Shown here: one piece after another, positions 37,084 through 47,417 of the stretch
Numbering within the stretch: position 1 is the stretch's first letter
Layout of the letters: each line of letters opens with the position of its first letter
Origin: Rubrobacteraceae bacterium
GTDB taxonomy: Bacteria > Actinomycetota > Rubrobacteria > Rubrobacterales > Rubrobacteraceae
NCBI GenBank assembly: GCA_030448125.1
Contig: JAUJNO010000002.1
Coordinates: 100,014 to 164,013, forward strand
DNA length: 64,000 bases
Reading direction: 5' to 3'
Position numbers and translations under genes: made by a program
The notes under the pieces: generated by a model
Databases searched by the model: none
What the model saw: only the letters and a program-made list of their open reading frames with translations
What the model was told of the DNA's origin: nothing

Positions 37084-37269
37084 ATGACGAGAAAAGCCTT
37101 GTTGGTAAAGCAGCAGAAGCCGCAGAAGTTCAAGGTCAGGGAGTACAACCGGTGCCAGCGGTGTGGTAGGGCGCACGGGTACTACAGGAAGTTCGGGCTG
37201 TGCAGAATCTGCCTGAGGGAACTGGCGCACGAGGGGAAGATCCCCGGCGTCATGAAAGCGAGTTGGTAG
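37084..37269 (+). CDS. rpsZ: 30S ribosomal protein S14, zinc-binding type
   Basis: 61 residues with C-Q-R-C and C-R-I-C zinc pairs, the short C+ form. No zinc-free S14 is seen in this window. Confidence 0.94.
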   Translation: MTRKALLVKQQKPQKFKVREYNRCQRCGRAHGYYRKFGLCRICLRELAHEGKIPGVMKASW

Positions 37270-37273
37270 GCGT

Positions 37274-37672
37274 ATGGCGGTAAACGATCCGATAGCGGAT
37301 TTCCTGACCCGGATCCGCAACGCGCAGATGGCCAAGCACGATGCGGTCGAGATGCCGCACTCGAAGATGAAGGTCGAGGTGGCCCGCATCCTCAAGGAGC
37401 AGGGCTACGTAAACGACTACTCAGAGAGGGGCGCGGGCGCGGAGAAGAAGCTCGTCGTCGAGCTCAAGTACGATCCGGAAGGGCGGCGCGCGATCACGGG
37501 CCTGCGTAGGATGAGCCGGCCCGGACGGCGTGTGTACCGCAAGCAGGCGAGCATCCCGCGCGTCCTCGACGGCCTCGGGGTAGCGATACTCTCGACCTCG
37601 CGCGGCATCCTCACCGACCACGAGGCTCGCAGGGCTGGCATCGGCGGCGAAGTCCTCTGCTTCGTCTACTAG
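37274..37672 (+). CDS. rpsH: 30S ribosomal protein S8
   Basis: 132 residues; begins D-P-I-A-D-F-L-T-R-I-R-N and ends with the G-G-E-V-L-C-F-V-Y signature. S8 often represses the spc operon in other bacteria. Confidence 0.96.
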   Translation: MAVNDPIADFLTRIRNAQMAKHDAVEMPHSKMKVEVARILKEQGYVNDYSERGAGAEKKLVVELKYDPEGRRAITGLRRMSRPGRRVYRKQASIPRVLDGLGVAILSTSRGILTDHEARRAGIGGEVLCFVY

Positions 37673-37685
37673 GGAGGAATGAGGA

Positions 37686-38219
37686 ATGTCCAGAATAGGT
37701 AAGGCGCCTGTCGAGGTGCCGAACAACGTTGAGGTAGACGTCTCCGGCCGGATCATCAGGGTCAGGGGCCCGCAGGGCGAGCTTACGGTGCCCGTGGGCC
37801 GGGGCGTCGAGGTCAGGCAGGAGGACGGCAGCCTCGTCCTGGAGCGGGCTTCGGACTCGCCGGATCACAAGGCGATGCACGGGCTCACGCGTTCCCTGCT
37901 CCAGAACGCCGTTACCGGCGTTACCGACGGCTTTGCGAAGACGCTGTTGATACAGGGCGTCGGGTACAGGGGGGCGTTGCAGGGGCAGGACATCAACCTG
38001 CAGGTTGGTTACTCGCACCCGGTCACGATAACCCCGCGCGAGGGTATAGACTTCGAGATGCCGAACGCGACGACCATAGTGGTGCGCGGCATAGACAAGC
38101 AGCGGGTCGGCCAGATGGCGGCGGAGATCCGGAAGGTCAGGCCGCCGGAGCCGTACAAGGGCAAGGGCATCCGCTACAGCGACGAGCAGATCCGGCGCAA
38201 AGTCGGCAAGGCCGGATAG
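37686..38219 (+). CDS. rplF: 50S ribosomal protein L6
   Basis: 177 residues, two repeats of the L6 fold, with the C-terminal [12 protein letters not shown] signature. GGAGG precedes the ATG. Confidence 0.96.
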   Translation: MSRIGKAPVEVPNNVEVDVSGRIIRVRGPQGELTVPVGRGVEVRQEDGSLVLERASDSPDHKAMHGLTRSLLQNAVTGVTDGFAKTLLIQGVGYRGALQGQDINLQVGYSHPVTITPREGIDFEMPNATTIVVRGIDKQRVGQMAAEIRKVRPPEPYKGKGIRYSDEQIRRKVGKAG

Positions 38220-38230
38220 TAGGAGGTTTT

Positions 38231-38581
38231 ATGCCGGTATTGGATAAGAGGGGCCAGAAGAACAGGCGCCGGGGCCGCGTCCGGCGCAAGATATTCGGGA
38301 CGGCGGAGCGCCCCAGGCTCTCCGTCTACCGGTCGAACGTCCATATTTACGCCCAGCTGGTGGACGACCTCGAGGGCCATACGCTCGCGGCGGTGGACTC
38401 GCGCGAGGCCGATGGGGCGGAGAACCGCACGGACGCGGCGCGCCAGGTCGGCGAGCTCCTCGCCAACAGGGCCGGGGAGGTCGGTATAGAGACCGTGGTC
38501 TTTGATCGCGGCGGTAATATGTACCATGGCCGGGTCGCGGCGCTCGCGGAGGGCGCGCGTTCCGGCGGACTGAAGTTTTAA
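38231..38581 (+). CDS. rplR: 50S ribosomal protein L18
   Basis: 116 residues, basic N-terminus then [10 protein letters not shown] and the C-terminal V-F-D-R-G-G-x-x-Y-H-G-R. It binds 5S rRNA. Confidence 0.96.
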   Translation: MPVLDKRGQKNRRRGRVRRKIFGTAERPRLSVYRSNVHIYAQLVDDLEGHTLAAVDSREADGAENRTDAARQVGELLANRAGEVGIETVVFDRGGNMYHGRVAALAEGARSGGLKF

Positions 38582-38599
38582 CCCTTAGGAGGAATTGGT

Positions 38600-39235
38600 T
38601 TGGGACGACCGAGAAGTGGTAATGGCAGGGGACCTGGCGGTCCCGGTGGTCCGGGTGGAAGGCCCGGCGGTCAGGGCGGTAGGCCTGGTGGTCCGGGCGA
38701 GGGCCGTGGACGTGGTGACGGCCGTGGAGGAAGGGGCGGAGGACGCGGGCGCGACCGGGACGGAGGCTCCGATCTCCAGGATCGCGTAGTCCAGATCCGG
38801 CGCGTCTCCAAGGTCGTCAAGGGCGGCCGGCGCTTCAACTTCAGCGCGCTGGTGGTCGTCGGCGACGGCAAGGGGAGGGTAGGCGTGGGTCTGGGCAAGG
38901 CTAACACGGTCCCGGTGGCCATCTCCAAGGGCCAGGACAAGGCCAAGCGTGATATGTTTGACGTCCCGATGCGCGGCACGACCATCCCGCACGAGGTTCT
39001 GGGCAAGTTCGAGAGCTCGTCGGTGATGCTCAAGCCCGCCTCCGAGGGTACGGGGGTTATCGCGGGCGGCGCCGTGCGCGCGGTGCTGGAGCTTGCGGGA
39101 GTCAGGGACGTGCTCACGAAGGCGCTGGGTTCTACGACCGCCGTCAACCTGGTACGGGCGACGGAGCAGGGGCTGAGGAGCCTGCGCTCCAAGGCCGCCA
39201 TCGAGCAGGCGCGGGGGGTGAAGATCACGCTATGA
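38600..39235 (+). CDS. rpsE: 30S ribosomal protein S5 with Gly/Arg-rich N-terminal extension
   Basis: 211 residues. The first about 55 are almost only Gly, Arg and Pro with repeated G-G-P-G and G-R-G-R units, an RGG-like disordered tail. The S5 domain follows ([16 protein letters not shown]-x-x-T-V-P-type segment). TTG at 38600 has AGGAGG seven bases upstream, which supports the long form. Confidence 0.93.
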   Translation: MGRPRSGNGRGPGGPGGPGGRPGGQGGRPGGPGEGRGRGDGRGGRGGGRGRDRDGGSDLQDRVVQIRRVSKVVKGGRRFNFSALVVVGDGKGRVGVGLGKANTVPVAISKGQDKAKRDMFDVPMRGTTIPHEVLGKFESSSVMLKPASEGTGVIAGGAVRAVLELAGVRDVLTKALGSTTAVNLVRATEQGLRSLRSKAAIEQARGVKITL

Positions 39236-39417
39236 GTTCGCTGAAGATCACGCAGACCAAGAGCGTCATCGGCTCGCTGGAGAAGCACAAGAGGACGGTC
39301 CGGGCTCTGGGCCTCAAGCGCATCCGGGACTCGCGGGTGCACGGGGATACGCCGCAGGTTCGCGGTATGATTCATAAGGTCAGGCATCTGGTAAAGGTTG
39401 AGGAGGTGGAGGAGTAG
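39232..39417 (+). CDS. rpmD: 50S ribosomal protein L30
   Basis: 61 residues, I-T-Q-T-K-S-V-I-G and a C-terminal [11 protein letters not shown] segment. It overlaps both rpsE and rplO by a few bases. Confidence 0.94.
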   Translation: MSSLKITQTKSVIGSLEKHKRTVRALGLKRIRDSRVHGDTPQVRGMIHKVRHLVKVEEVEE

Positions 39418-39878
39418 TGAGGCTGAACGAACTCTCCCCGGCGCCCGGCTCGACGAAGTCGCGCAAGCGCATCGGTCGAGGCACGGGCTCGGGGCGCGGC
39501 AAGACGAGCGGCCGCGGCCACAAGGGCGCCGGGGCTCGCTCGGGTTCGCAGGTGTACCTGAACTACGAGGGCGGCCAGATGCCGCTGCAGCGCCGGCTGC
39601 CGCGCCTCAAGGGTATGGCGCGCGGGCCGCACACCGTCGCCCACCCCAAGAACTACGCGCCGGTGAATGTCGGGGAGCTCTCGGAGCTCTCGGGCGACGA
39701 GATAGGCGTCGAGGAGCTCAAGGGGGCCGGGGTGGTCCGGAAGAAAGAGGAGCTGGTCAAGATCCTCGGGGATGGAGAGATCGGGCGGGCCGTCACGGTG
39801 CGGGCGCACGCCTTCTCGAAGTCCGCCAGGGAGAAGATAGAGGCCGCCGGCGGGAGCGTCGAGGTATTGGAGCGATGA
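39417..39878 (+). CDS. rplO: 50S ribosomal protein L15
   Basis: 153 residues, starting L-N-E-L-S-P-A-P-G-S with the glycine-rich G-R-G-x-G-S-G-R-G-K-T region, GTG start. Confidence 0.95.
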   Translation: MRLNELSPAPGSTKSRKRIGRGTGSGRGKTSGRGHKGAGARSGSQVYLNYEGGQMPLQRRLPRLKGMARGPHTVAHPKNYAPVNVGELSELSGDEIGVEELKGAGVVRKKEELVKILGDGEIGRAVTVRAHAFSKSAREKIEAAGGSVEVLER

Positions 39879-39879
39879 G

Positions 39880-41169
39880 ATGCTGAAAGCACTAGGGAAC
39901 TCATGGCGCGTCCCAGAGCTCAGGCGCAAACTTCTCTTCACGGCGGTGATCCTGATCCTGTACCGGCTTGGGTCCTTCGTGCCCCTGCCGGGCGTGAACC
40001 GGGAGGCTCTTGGCAACGGCCTCGATACGAGTGGAAACGCGATCACGGGGCTCTTCGGGGTCTTTACGGGCGGGGCCTTTAACCAACTGTCGGTATTCGC
40101 CCTGGGGATCATGCCGTACATTACGGCTTCGATCGTGATGCAGTTGATGACGGTCGCCGTCCCGAGGCTGCAGGAGCTCGCCAAGGAGGGCGAGACGGGG
40201 CAGGCGAAGATCACGCAATACACCCGTTTCTTTACCCTCGGGCTGGCGCTGGTCCAGTCTCTCGCGATGCTGTTGTTCTTCCGCAACGGACAGGCATTCC
40301 CGGGTGTCCTGACCGAAGCGACGGTACTCGACAGCTACCTCATCGTCATAACGCTCACGGCGGGGACGATGCTCATAATGTGGCTCGGGGAGCTTATATC
40401 CCAGCGGGGATTGGGTAACGGCATCTCGCTCATCATCTCCGCGGCGATCCTCTCGCAGGCGCCGTCGGCGATACAGTCGCTCTTCGAGAGCGGGAACGTT
40501 TTGAACATGGTGATCCTGGGCGTGCTGGCGGTTCTCATCATCGCCGGTATCGTCTTTGTCAACGAGGGGCAGCGCCGCATCCCGATCACCTACGCGAAGC
40601 GGCAGGTCGGGAGGCGCATGAGCCAGGGCGGGACGACCTACCTGCCACTCAAGGTGAACATGGCCGGGGTCATCCCGATCATCTTCGCCTCCTCCCTCTT
40701 GATCTTCCCGGTCATCCTCACCCAGTTCGCCGGGAACGACCCGAACTCGATCCTGGGACGGGTGGCGCAGTTCTTTACGCCGGGGAACTCGCCGTACCTG
40801 ATCCTCTACGCCCTCCTGGTTTTGATGTTCACGTACTTCTACACGGCGGTGCAGTTCAACCCAATAGAGCACGCGGACAACCTGAAGAAGAGCGGAGGGT
40901 ACATACCGGGTATACGCCCGGGGCAGCCGACGGCGGTCTACTTGAACACCGTCCTCACCAGGATCACGCTCTTCGGGGCGGTCTTTTTGGCGGCGATCGC
41001 GGTCTTGCCGTATTTCATTACCGCCGGGCTGAACCTGCCGAACCAGATCTTCCTGGGCGGTACGTCGATGCTGATCGTGGTCGGCGTCTCGCTGGATACG
41101 GTGAGGCAGCTTGAGAGTCAACTGATGATGCGTAACTACGAAGGATTCTTGAAGAGGAGGCAGAAGTGA
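39880..41169 (+). CDS. secY: Preprotein translocase subunit SecY
   Basis: 429 residues with ten predicted membrane helices, the plug region (F-T-G-G-A-F-N-Q-L-S) and the cytosolic loops with conserved Arg (Y-A-K-R-Q-V-G). It forms the Sec channel with SecE encoded at 15868. It ends overlapping adk. Confidence 0.96.
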   Translation: MLKALGNSWRVPELRRKLLFTAVILILYRLGSFVPLPGVNREALGNGLDTSGNAITGLFGVFTGGAFNQLSVFALGIMPYITASIVMQLMTVAVPRLQELAKEGETGQAKITQYTRFFTLGLALVQSLAMLLFFRNGQAFPGVLTEATVLDSYLIVITLTAGTMLIMWLGELISQRGLGNGISLIISAAILSQAPSAIQSLFESGNVLNMVILGVLAVLIIAGIVFVNEGQRRIPITYAKRQVGRRMSQGGTTYLPLKVNMAGVIPIIFASSLLIFPVILTQFAGNDPNSILGRVAQFFTPGNSPYLILYALLVLMFTYFYTAVQFNPIEHADNLKKSGGYIPGIRPGQPTAVYLNTVLTRITLFGAVFLAAIAVLPYFITAGLNLPNQIFLGGTSMLIVVGVSLDTVRQLESQLMMRNYEGFLKRRQK

Positions 41170-41804
41170 GGGTCATAATCATGGGTCCCCAGGGCGCCGG
41201 CAAGGGCACCCAGGCGGCGAAGCTCGAGGAAGAGACGGGCGCCACGCACATCGAGACCGGCGACCTCGTGCGGAGCGAGATCAAGAGCGAGACCGATCTC
41301 GGGCAGAAGATAAAGGAGTACAGCGACAAGGGCGAGCTCGTCCCTGACGAGATCATCATCGATATGACCAAGCCCTACCTTGAAGAGAACGACAGCTGGA
41401 TCCTGGACGGCTTCCCGCGTAACCAGGAGCAGGCGAAGGCGCTCGACGAAGCCCTACAGGAGATTGGCGAGAAGGTCGACAAGGTCATCGTGCTCGAAGC
41501 GGACGACGAGGAGCTCGTCGAGCGGCTCTCGGGCCGCAGGCAGAGCGAGGAGACGGGCGAGGTCTACCACATCGAGCACAACCCGCCGCCTGAGGAGGGC
41601 AGCGAAGAGGACCCGGGGCCGTTCGTCCAGCGCGAGGACGACACCGAGGAGGCAATCCGGAACCGTCTCGACAACTATCACGAGCAGACCGAGCCTCTGA
41701 AGGACTACTACGAGGAGCAGGGCGTTCTCGTCACCGTGGACGCTTCGAAGGACATCGACGAGGTGACTCAAGAGGTCTTGAAGGCCGTGGGAGAAGACAA
41801 GTAG
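41166..41804 (+). CDS. adk: Adenylate kinase
   Basis: 212 residues. P-loop G-P-Q-G-A-G-K-G-T near the N-terminus, D-G-F-P-R-N motif and a long lid without zinc cysteines that is rich in Glu. GTG start overlapping secY, as commonly in this operon. Confidence 0.95.
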   Translation: MRVIIMGPQGAGKGTQAAKLEEETGATHIETGDLVRSEIKSETDLGQKIKEYSDKGELVPDEIIIDMTKPYLEENDSWILDGFPRNQEQAKALDEALQEIGEKVDKVIVLEADDEELVERLSGRRQSEETGEVYHIEHNPPPEEGSEEDPGPFVQREDDTEEAIRNRLDNYHEQTEPLKDYYEEQGVLVTVDASKDIDEVTQEVLKAVGEDK

Positions 41805-41807
41805 ACC

Positions 41808-42575
41808 TTGATCGTCCGCAAGAGCAAGAGCGAGTTGGAGGCGATGCGCGAGGGTGGCAAGATCACGGCCGCCTGCCTAGAGCTGCTCTCGGAGAACGTC
41901 CGGGCCGGGGTTACCACCGGGGAGCTCGACGCCGTGGCCGAGGAGTTTATCCGCTCGCAGGGTGGGAAGCCGGAGTTCAAGGGCTACCCGGGCCCCCCGG
42001 GAGTCTCGGTCTTCCCCGCCTCCATCTGCGCCTCGCCGAACGCCATGATCGTACACGGCATCCCGGGCTCTTACCGGCTCAAAGACGGCGACGTCATCTC
42101 CCTGGACGTAGGTGTGCGCTACGAGGGCTTCGTGACCGACAGCGCGACGACCGTGGCCGTCGGGGAGATACCACCGGATGCCGACGGGTTGCTTGAAACG
42201 ACCCGACAGTGCCTGATGGCGGCGACCGAGCAGGTCAAGGTCGGAAAGAGGCTCGGGGACATAGGGCACGCGATACAGGCCCTGGCCGAGGCGCGGGGCT
42301 ACGGGGTTGTGCGCGACCTCGTCTCGCACGGTGTGGGGCGCAAGATGCACGAGGATCCCCAGATCCCGAACTACGGGAGGCCGGGCACCGGGCCGCGTCT
42401 CCAGCCCGGCATGACCTTCGCGATAGAGCCCATGATCACGCTGGGTGACTACGACATCCGCATGAGTGAGTGGGACGGGTGGTCCATCTACACCGCGGAC
42501 AACTCTCTGGCCGCCCACTACGAGCATACCGTCGCCGTTACGGAGAACGGGCCGTGGGTCCTGACCGAGCTTTGA
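41808..42575 (+). CDS. map: Methionine aminopeptidase, type I
   Basis: 255 residues from a TTG. Metal ligands lie in S-L-D-V-G, T-D-S-A-T, S-H-G-V-G, and E-P-M-I. It removes N-terminal methionine from new proteins. It has no SH3-like N-terminal extension. Confidence 0.94.
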   Translation: MIVRKSKSELEAMREGGKITAACLELLSENVRAGVTTGELDAVAEEFIRSQGGKPEFKGYPGPPGVSVFPASICASPNAMIVHGIPGSYRLKDGDVISLDVGVRYEGFVTDSATTVAVGEIPPDADGLLETTRQCLMAATEQVKVGKRLGDIGHAIQALAEARGYGVVRDLVSHGVGRKMHEDPQIPNYGRPGTGPRLQPGMTFAIEPMITLGDYDIRMSEWDGWSIYTADNSLAAHYEHTVAVTENGPWVLTEL

Positions 42576-42781
42576 GAGTTAATCTCGGCAGGATGAGTGG
42601 TTCGGACGGTGGAGGAGTTGTAGCTGTTATGCGTGGTGCGGGTGTTGGGTGTTGCGAGCTGGAAGCTCACGGTCCTATGGTCCCAAGGGTGACGGTCTCA
42701 GGGTGGGAGATGCGTAATAGGCGTGGTAACATATCCGTTTGGCTCCGGTCGTTTTGTAACTCGTGAGAGCAGGGGAGGTCC

Positions 42782-43000
42782 TTGGCTAAAGAAGACGTCA
42801 TAGAGGTAGAGGGCACGATCACGGAGGCGTTGCCCAACACGCAGTTCCGGGTGGAACTCGACAACGGGCACAACGTCCTGGCCCATATCTCGGGCAGGAT
42901 GCGGATGAACTACATCCGGATTTTGCCAGGCGATAAGGTCAAGGTGGAGCTCAGCCCCTACGATCTCGACCGGGGACGAATCACCTACAGGTTCAGGTAG
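42782..43000 (+). CDS. infA: Translation initiation factor IF-1
   Basis: 72 residues, OB fold with the [17 protein letters not shown] signature. TTG start after AGGGGAGG. The 206-bp gap before it holds no gene and no promoter that I can defend. Confidence 0.95.
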   Translation: MAKEDVIEVEGTITEALPNTQFRVELDNGHNVLAHISGRMRMNYIRILPGDKVKVELSPYDLDRGRITYRFR

Positions 43001-43041
43001 AAGTAGCGGAGCTATAGCGGAGCTAGCAGGAGGAAGAGATT

Positions 43042-43155
43042 TTGAAGGTACGGGCGAGCGTTAAGCCCATGTGCGACAAGTGCAAGGTGATACGCAGACG
43101 CGGGGTATTGCGCGTTATATGTGAGAACCCTCGGCACAAACAGAGGCAGGGCTAG
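43042..43155 (+). CDS. rpmJ: 50S ribosomal protein L36
   Basis: 37 residues from TTG at 43042 with AGGAGGAAG upstream. It begins [11 protein letters not shown] and has the zinc ligands C-x-x-C, C and H ([16 protein letters not shown]). It is the zinc-containing form, in its usual place between infA and rpsM. Confidence 0.95.
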   Translation: MKVRASVKPMCDKCKVIRRRGVLRVICENPRHKQRQG

Positions 43156-43158
43156 AGC

Positions 43159-43530
43159 GTGGCGCGCCTAGCGGGCGTGGACCTGCCACGCGAGAAGAGG
43201 GTCGAGGTCGGGCTCACGTACGTCTTCGGGATCGGCCGCTCGACGGCCAAGAAGATCGTGGCCGAGACCGGCGTGGACCCGAACACGAAGGTCCGGGACC
43301 TAGCCGAGGGCGAGGTCGCGCAGATAAGGACTTACGTGGACCAGAACGTCGAGGTCGAGGGAGATCTCAGGCGCGAGACGAACGAGAACATTCGGCGGCT
43401 GATAGACATAGGCTCTTACCGGGGCATCCGGCATCGCCGCGGGCTCCCGGTGCGCGGGCAGCGCACCAAGACCAACGCCCGCCAGCGCAAGGGTCCGAAG
43501 CCGTCCATAGGCGGGAGGAAGAAGAAGTAG
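43159..43530 (+). CDS. rpsM: 30S ribosomal protein S13
   Basis: 123 residues, GTG start. Begins A-R-L-A-G-V-D-L-P; has [17 protein letters not shown] and a lysine-rich tail. Confidence 0.96.
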   Translation: MARLAGVDLPREKRVEVGLTYVFGIGRSTAKKIVAETGVDPNTKVRDLAEGEVAQIRTYVDQNVEVEGDLRRETNENIRRLIDIGSYRGIRHRRGLPVRGQRTKTNARQRKGPKPSIGGRKKK

Positions 43531-43944
43531 ATGGGTAGACAGCGTCAGCAGCAGCGCAGGGGGGGCGCCAGCCGGTCGCGCCGCAAGGTCCGCAGGAATG
43601 TAACGACCGGCGTGGTGCATATAAAGAGCTCGTTCAACAACACCATCGTCAGCGTCACCGACCAGGAGGGCAACGTCATAGCCTGGGAGTCGGCGGGGGC
43701 TTTGGGCTTCAAGGGGAGCCGCAAGAGCACCCCGTACGCCGCCCAGATGACGGCCGAGAGCTGCGCGAACAAGGCGATGGACCAGGGTGTGCGGCGCGTG
43801 GACATTGAGGTCAAGGGCCACGGCTCGGGACGAGACATGGCCGCGAGGACCTTCCAGAGCATGGGGCTGGAAGTGCTCGGGATCCGGGACGTGACCGGCC
43901 AGCCGCACAATGGATGCCGCCCGTCGAAGCGGCGTAGGGGGTAG
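43531..43944 (+). CDS. rpsK: 30S ribosomal protein S11
   Basis: 137 residues with the R-D-x-T-x-x-P-H-N-G-C-R-P-x-K-R-R-R C-terminus. It forms part of the platform near the E site. Confidence 0.96.
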   Translation: MGRQRQQQRRGGASRSRRKVRRNVTTGVVHIKSSFNNTIVSVTDQEGNVIAWESAGALGFKGSRKSTPYAAQMTAESCANKAMDQGVRRVDIEVKGHGSGRDMAARTFQSMGLEVLGIRDVTGQPHNGCRPSKRRRG

Positions 43945-43949
43945 CGGGC

Positions 43950-44552
43950 GTGGCGCGTTACACGGGACCGAAGGGCAGGCGCGACCGCAGGGCGGGGGTG
44001 ATGCTCTCCAACATGCGCAAGAACCCGCTGGAGAGGAAGCCCTACCCGCCGGGCGAGCACGGCCGCGGCAGGCAGCGGCAGACCGAGTACGGCGTCCGGC
44101 TTTTGGAGAAGCAGAAGGCCCGTTGGTACTACGGCGTCTCCGAGAGGCAGTTCAGGGGTGCCTACGACAAGGCGACCCGGATGCAGGGCGTCTCCGGCGA
44201 GAACCTCTTGCGGCTCATGGAGCTCCGGATGGACAACGTCGTGTTCAGGATGGGTTTCGCCACCAGCCGGCCGCAGGCGCGGCAGATCGTGGTTCACGGG
44301 CACTTCCTCCTCAATGGTCGCAAGCACGACATACCGTCGGCGATTCTCAAGCCGGGGGACGTGATCACGGTCCGTGAGAAGAGTCGGCAGCTGGAGCCCA
44401 TAGTGAACGCGGTCGAGAACGTAGTGGCGGTTCCGCCGTGGCTGGAGGCCGACCACGACAACTTCACGGGCCGCGTTCTGCACACGCCGGGGCGGGACGA
44501 GATCGACACGCCCGTCGAAGAGCAGCTGATCATCGAGTTCTACAGCCGTTAG
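43950..44552 (+). CDS. rpsD: 30S ribosomal protein S4
   Basis: 200 residues, GTG start. S4-type RNA-binding domain (R-L-M-E-L-R-M-D-N-V-V-F-R-M-G-F) is complete; the N-terminal zinc cysteines are absent, so it is the C- form. Confidence 0.95.
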   Translation: MARYTGPKGRRDRRAGVMLSNMRKNPLERKPYPPGEHGRGRQRQTEYGVRLLEKQKARWYYGVSERQFRGAYDKATRMQGVSGENLLRLMELRMDNVVFRMGFATSRPQARQIVVHGHFLLNGRKHDIPSAILKPGDVITVREKSRQLEPIVNAVENVVAVPPWLEADHDNFTGRVLHTPGRDEIDTPVEEQLIIEFYSR

Positions 44553-44590
44553 GCGAAGCAACTCATTTACGAGCAGGTGGTAATTTGACG

Positions 44591-45523
44591 ATGTTAGACA
44601 TAGCACCACCCCGTTTCAGGGTGGAAGAAGAGAATGAGCGTCGCGGGCGGTTCGTGGCGGAGCCGTTGCCGCGTGGGCTCGGGCACACTCTGGGCAACTC
44701 GCTGCGCCGGGTGATGCTCTCGGGCCTCGAAGGGGCCGCGGTGACCAAGGTACGGATAGAGGGCGTCTCGCACGAGTTCTCGACCATCCCCGGCGTCAAG
44801 GAGGACGTCGTGGACATCATCCTCAACCTCAAGGACCTGAAGTTCACGCTCGAGCGCGACGAGCCGATAGAGCTCGAGATAATCAAGAGCGGCCCCGGCG
44901 AGGTGATGGCGGCGGACATCGACCTCAAGGCCGACGTCGAGATCGTGGATGAGGAGGCGTACATAGCGACCGTCTCCGAGGGTGGAACGCTGGAGATGCG
45001 CCTGACGGTCGAGAAAGGCCAGGGGTACGTCCGGGCCGAGCAGAACAAGAGCGACGCCGACCCGATAGGCGTGATGGCGGTCGATTCGATCTTCTCACCC
45101 GTCCAGCGCGTGAACTACACGGTCTCCGAGACGCGCGCCGGCGCTCGTACCGACCTCGACTCCCTCTCCATAGAGGTCTTTACGGATGGGCGGATACGGC
45201 CCAGGCACGCCCTGCAGGAGGCGGCCCGGCAGCTGACGGACATCCTCGGGCTCTTCACGAACGGTTACGAGGGCCCCCGGACGGAGGTACGGAGCCGGGT
45301 TGGTCGCGCCGTCATAAACGACGAGCGGCCGGTCGAGGACCTGGAGCTCACGGTTCGGTCGTACAACTGCCTCAAGCGCGAGGGTGTAGACACCATCGGG
45401 CAACTCGCGACCATGACCGAAGAAGAGCTCATGAATATCCGCAACCTCGGGATGAAGAGCGTCGACGAGATCCGCTCGAAGCTCATCGAGTATGGCTACC
45501 AGCTTGAGAGCGAGGGTCTATGA
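44591..45523 (+). CDS. rpoA: DNA-directed RNA polymerase subunit alpha
   Basis: 310 residues: NTD (G-x-x-x-x-L-G-N-S-L-R-R dimer motif), linker and the helix-hairpin-helix CTD (V-R-S-Y-N-C-L-K-R, R-N-L-G-x-K-S-x-D-E). The TTG at 44585 sits better behind AGGTGG (44574-44579) and would add two residues. The last 482 bases of the gene are repeated at 48491. Confidence 0.95.
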   Translation: MLDIAPPRFRVEEENERRGRFVAEPLPRGLGHTLGNSLRRVMLSGLEGAAVTKVRIEGVSHEFSTIPGVKEDVVDIILNLKDLKFTLERDEPIELEIIKSGPGEVMAADIDLKADVEIVDEEAYIATVSEGGTLEMRLTVEKGQGYVRAEQNKSDADPIGVMAVDSIFSPVQRVNYTVSETRAGARTDLDSLSIEVFTDGRIRPRHALQEAARQLTDILGLFTNGYEGPRTEVRSRVGRAVINDERPVEDLELTVRSYNCLKREGVDTIGQLATMTEEELMNIRNLGMKSVDEIRSKLIEYGYQLESEGL

Positions 45524-45885
45524 GGCACGCGAAGAGAGGCCGCAAGCTGGGCAGGGACTCCGCCCACCGCAGGGCGATGCTCGCCACCATGGCCGGGCAG
45601 GTCATCCAGCACGGCCGCATAAAGACCACGGGGCCCAAGGCCAAGGAGATCCGGGGCCTGGTCGACAGGCTCATCACCGTCGCCAAGAAGGACGACCTCC
45701 ACGCGAGGCGCCAGGCGGCCGCGGTCCTCAAGGATAAGACCATTGTGAGGAAGCTCTTCGAGGACGTGGCCCCCGACCTCGACGACAGGAACTCGGGCTA
45801 CACCCGCATCCTCAAGCTCGGCCCGCGCCTCGGCGACGGCGCCGAGGCGGTCTACCTGGAGCTCGTAAACTACACTATAGAGTAA
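45520..45885 (+). CDS. rplQ: 50S ribosomal protein L17, copy 1
   Basis: 121 residues, overlapping the rpoA stop by four bases. Same protein as the copy at 48969; the single silent difference between them is a T/C. This copy follows the full-length rpoA, so it is the one in the alpha operon. Confidence 0.95.
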   Translation: MRHAKRGRKLGRDSAHRRAMLATMAGQVIQHGRIKTTGPKAKEIRGLVDRLITVAKKDDLHARRQAAAVLKDKTIVRKLFEDVAPDLDDRNSGYTRILKLGPRLGDGAEAVYLELVNYTIE

Positions 45886-45935
45886 GCTCGTAGCCGTAGC
45901 TCCGCATAAGGAAGAACCTGTACGAGAGGCCCGCC

Positions 45936-46741
45936 GTGACGGGCCTCTCGCCGTTCCGCGCAGAGACGTTGCCTGAGCGGCCGGCAACGTACGCCGGGCT
46001 CGTGGAGTACGATGGCACGGACTTCGCCGGATGGGCCGTCCAGCCAGACTTCCGTACAGTCGAGGGGACCCTCACCGAAGCTCTAGCGACCATCCTGCGG
46101 CAGCCGGTAAAGCTGGCCGTGGCCGGACGCACCGACGCCGGGGTACACGCCTCGGGGCAGGTCGTCTCGTTCCGGGCGCGGACGGATCTTTCTCCTTCCT
46201 CTATTTCTTACCGCGCCACGGGCATGCTACCGGGAGACCTGGCGCTCCGGCGCTGCGTAGCCGTAGGGGAGCACTTCGACGCCCGCAGGGACGCGAGGAC
46301 TCGAAGCTACGAATACCGGATAGTCAACGACCCCATCCGCTCCCCGCTGGAGCGGCGGCGGGCCATACACGCCGTCCGCGAGCTGGACTTGGACCTGCTA
46401 CGGGAGGCGGCGGAGCTCATCCGGGGTGTACATAACTTCCGGGCCTTTACGCCAGCGAAGAGCCATCACGTCCGCTTCGAGCGTTTAGTGGAGAAGTCTT
46501 CGTGGGAGGGGCGGGACGGCCTCCTGATCTACGGGATCACCGCCAACTCCTTTCTGTACGGCATGGTCCGCGCCCTGGCCGGCACGATGCTGGAGGTGGC
46601 AGAGGGGAGCGCAAGCTCGCGGAGTTGGAACGCTTGCTCGATGGCGGCGAGAGGAGCGAGGCCGGACCCGCAGCCTCGGCCCGGGGCCTCACGCTGGTGG
46701 ACGTGGACTACGAAGACCTGGACTTTGAAGGGATGCAATGA
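45936..46741 (+). pseudogene. truA: tRNA pseudouridine synthase TruA, copy 1 (frameshifted near 3' end)
   Basis: The catalytic region is complete (G-R-T-D-A-G-V-H-A with the active-site Asp), but one base is missing near 46607 compared with copy 2, in GGGGAGCGC versus GGGGAGACGC. The last 45 codons continue in another frame to a TGA overlapping the next gene. About 220 of 268 residues are unaffected, so some activity is possible. Confidence 0.85.
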
Positions 46742-47413
46742 ACCACGACGATACGAGAGACCTGCTCATCCAGATAGACGCCTACGTCGAGGAACTCTTC
46801 GCGCCGCCGGACCCGGTGCTGGAGGCCGCCCTGCGGCGCTCGCGCGAGGCCGGGCTGCCGGAGATAAACGTATCCCCGAACGAGGGGAAAGCTCTTGCAG
46901 CTTCTCGCAGAGACAGCGGGAGCGAGACGCATCCTGGAGATCGGGACGCTCGGCGGTTACAGCACCATACATCTGGCCCGCGCCCTCCCCGCGGGCGGAT
47001 CGCTGGTCTCCCTGGAGTTGGACGAGCGCTACGCCGGGGTCGCCCGCGAGAACATCCGGGAGGCAGGTCTCGTGGACAGGGTCGAGGTGCGGGTTGGGGA
47101 CGCGAAGGCGCTGCTCGCCCGGATGGTCGAGGATGGCGAGGGGGCGTTCGATCTCACGTTCATAGACGCGGACAAGGGAGGCTATCCGGCGTATCTTGAG
47201 TGGGCTTTGCGTCTCTCGCGGCCTGGTTCGCTGATCCTGGCCGACAATGCTATCCGGGGCGGGAGCGTGCTCGATCCCGAGGACGAGTACGCCCGGGCTA
47301 CCCGTGATTTCAACGAGGCGCTGGCGAAGGATCCCCGGCTCTCGGCGCTTGTCTTGCCCCTGATCCGGGAGCGCATAGACGGTATCGCCATCGCCCGCGT
47401 GTTAGTAGACTGA
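46738..47413 (+). pseudogene. SAM-dependent O-methyltransferase, copy 1 (frameshifted)
   Basis: Same family as the intact gene at 50188. A G run of four instead of three near 46885-46890 shifts the frame after about residue 50, before the SAM-binding I-G-T-L-G-G-Y-S motif. The rest is open in the second frame. Roughly nine in ten bases agree with copy 2 by eye. Confidence 0.85.
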
Positions 47414-47417
47414 AGGC

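Noticed and set aside
42576..42781. A regulatory RNA or promoter in the map-infA gap
   Set aside because: No consistent -35/-10 pair, terminator or known leader fold could be defended by eye.
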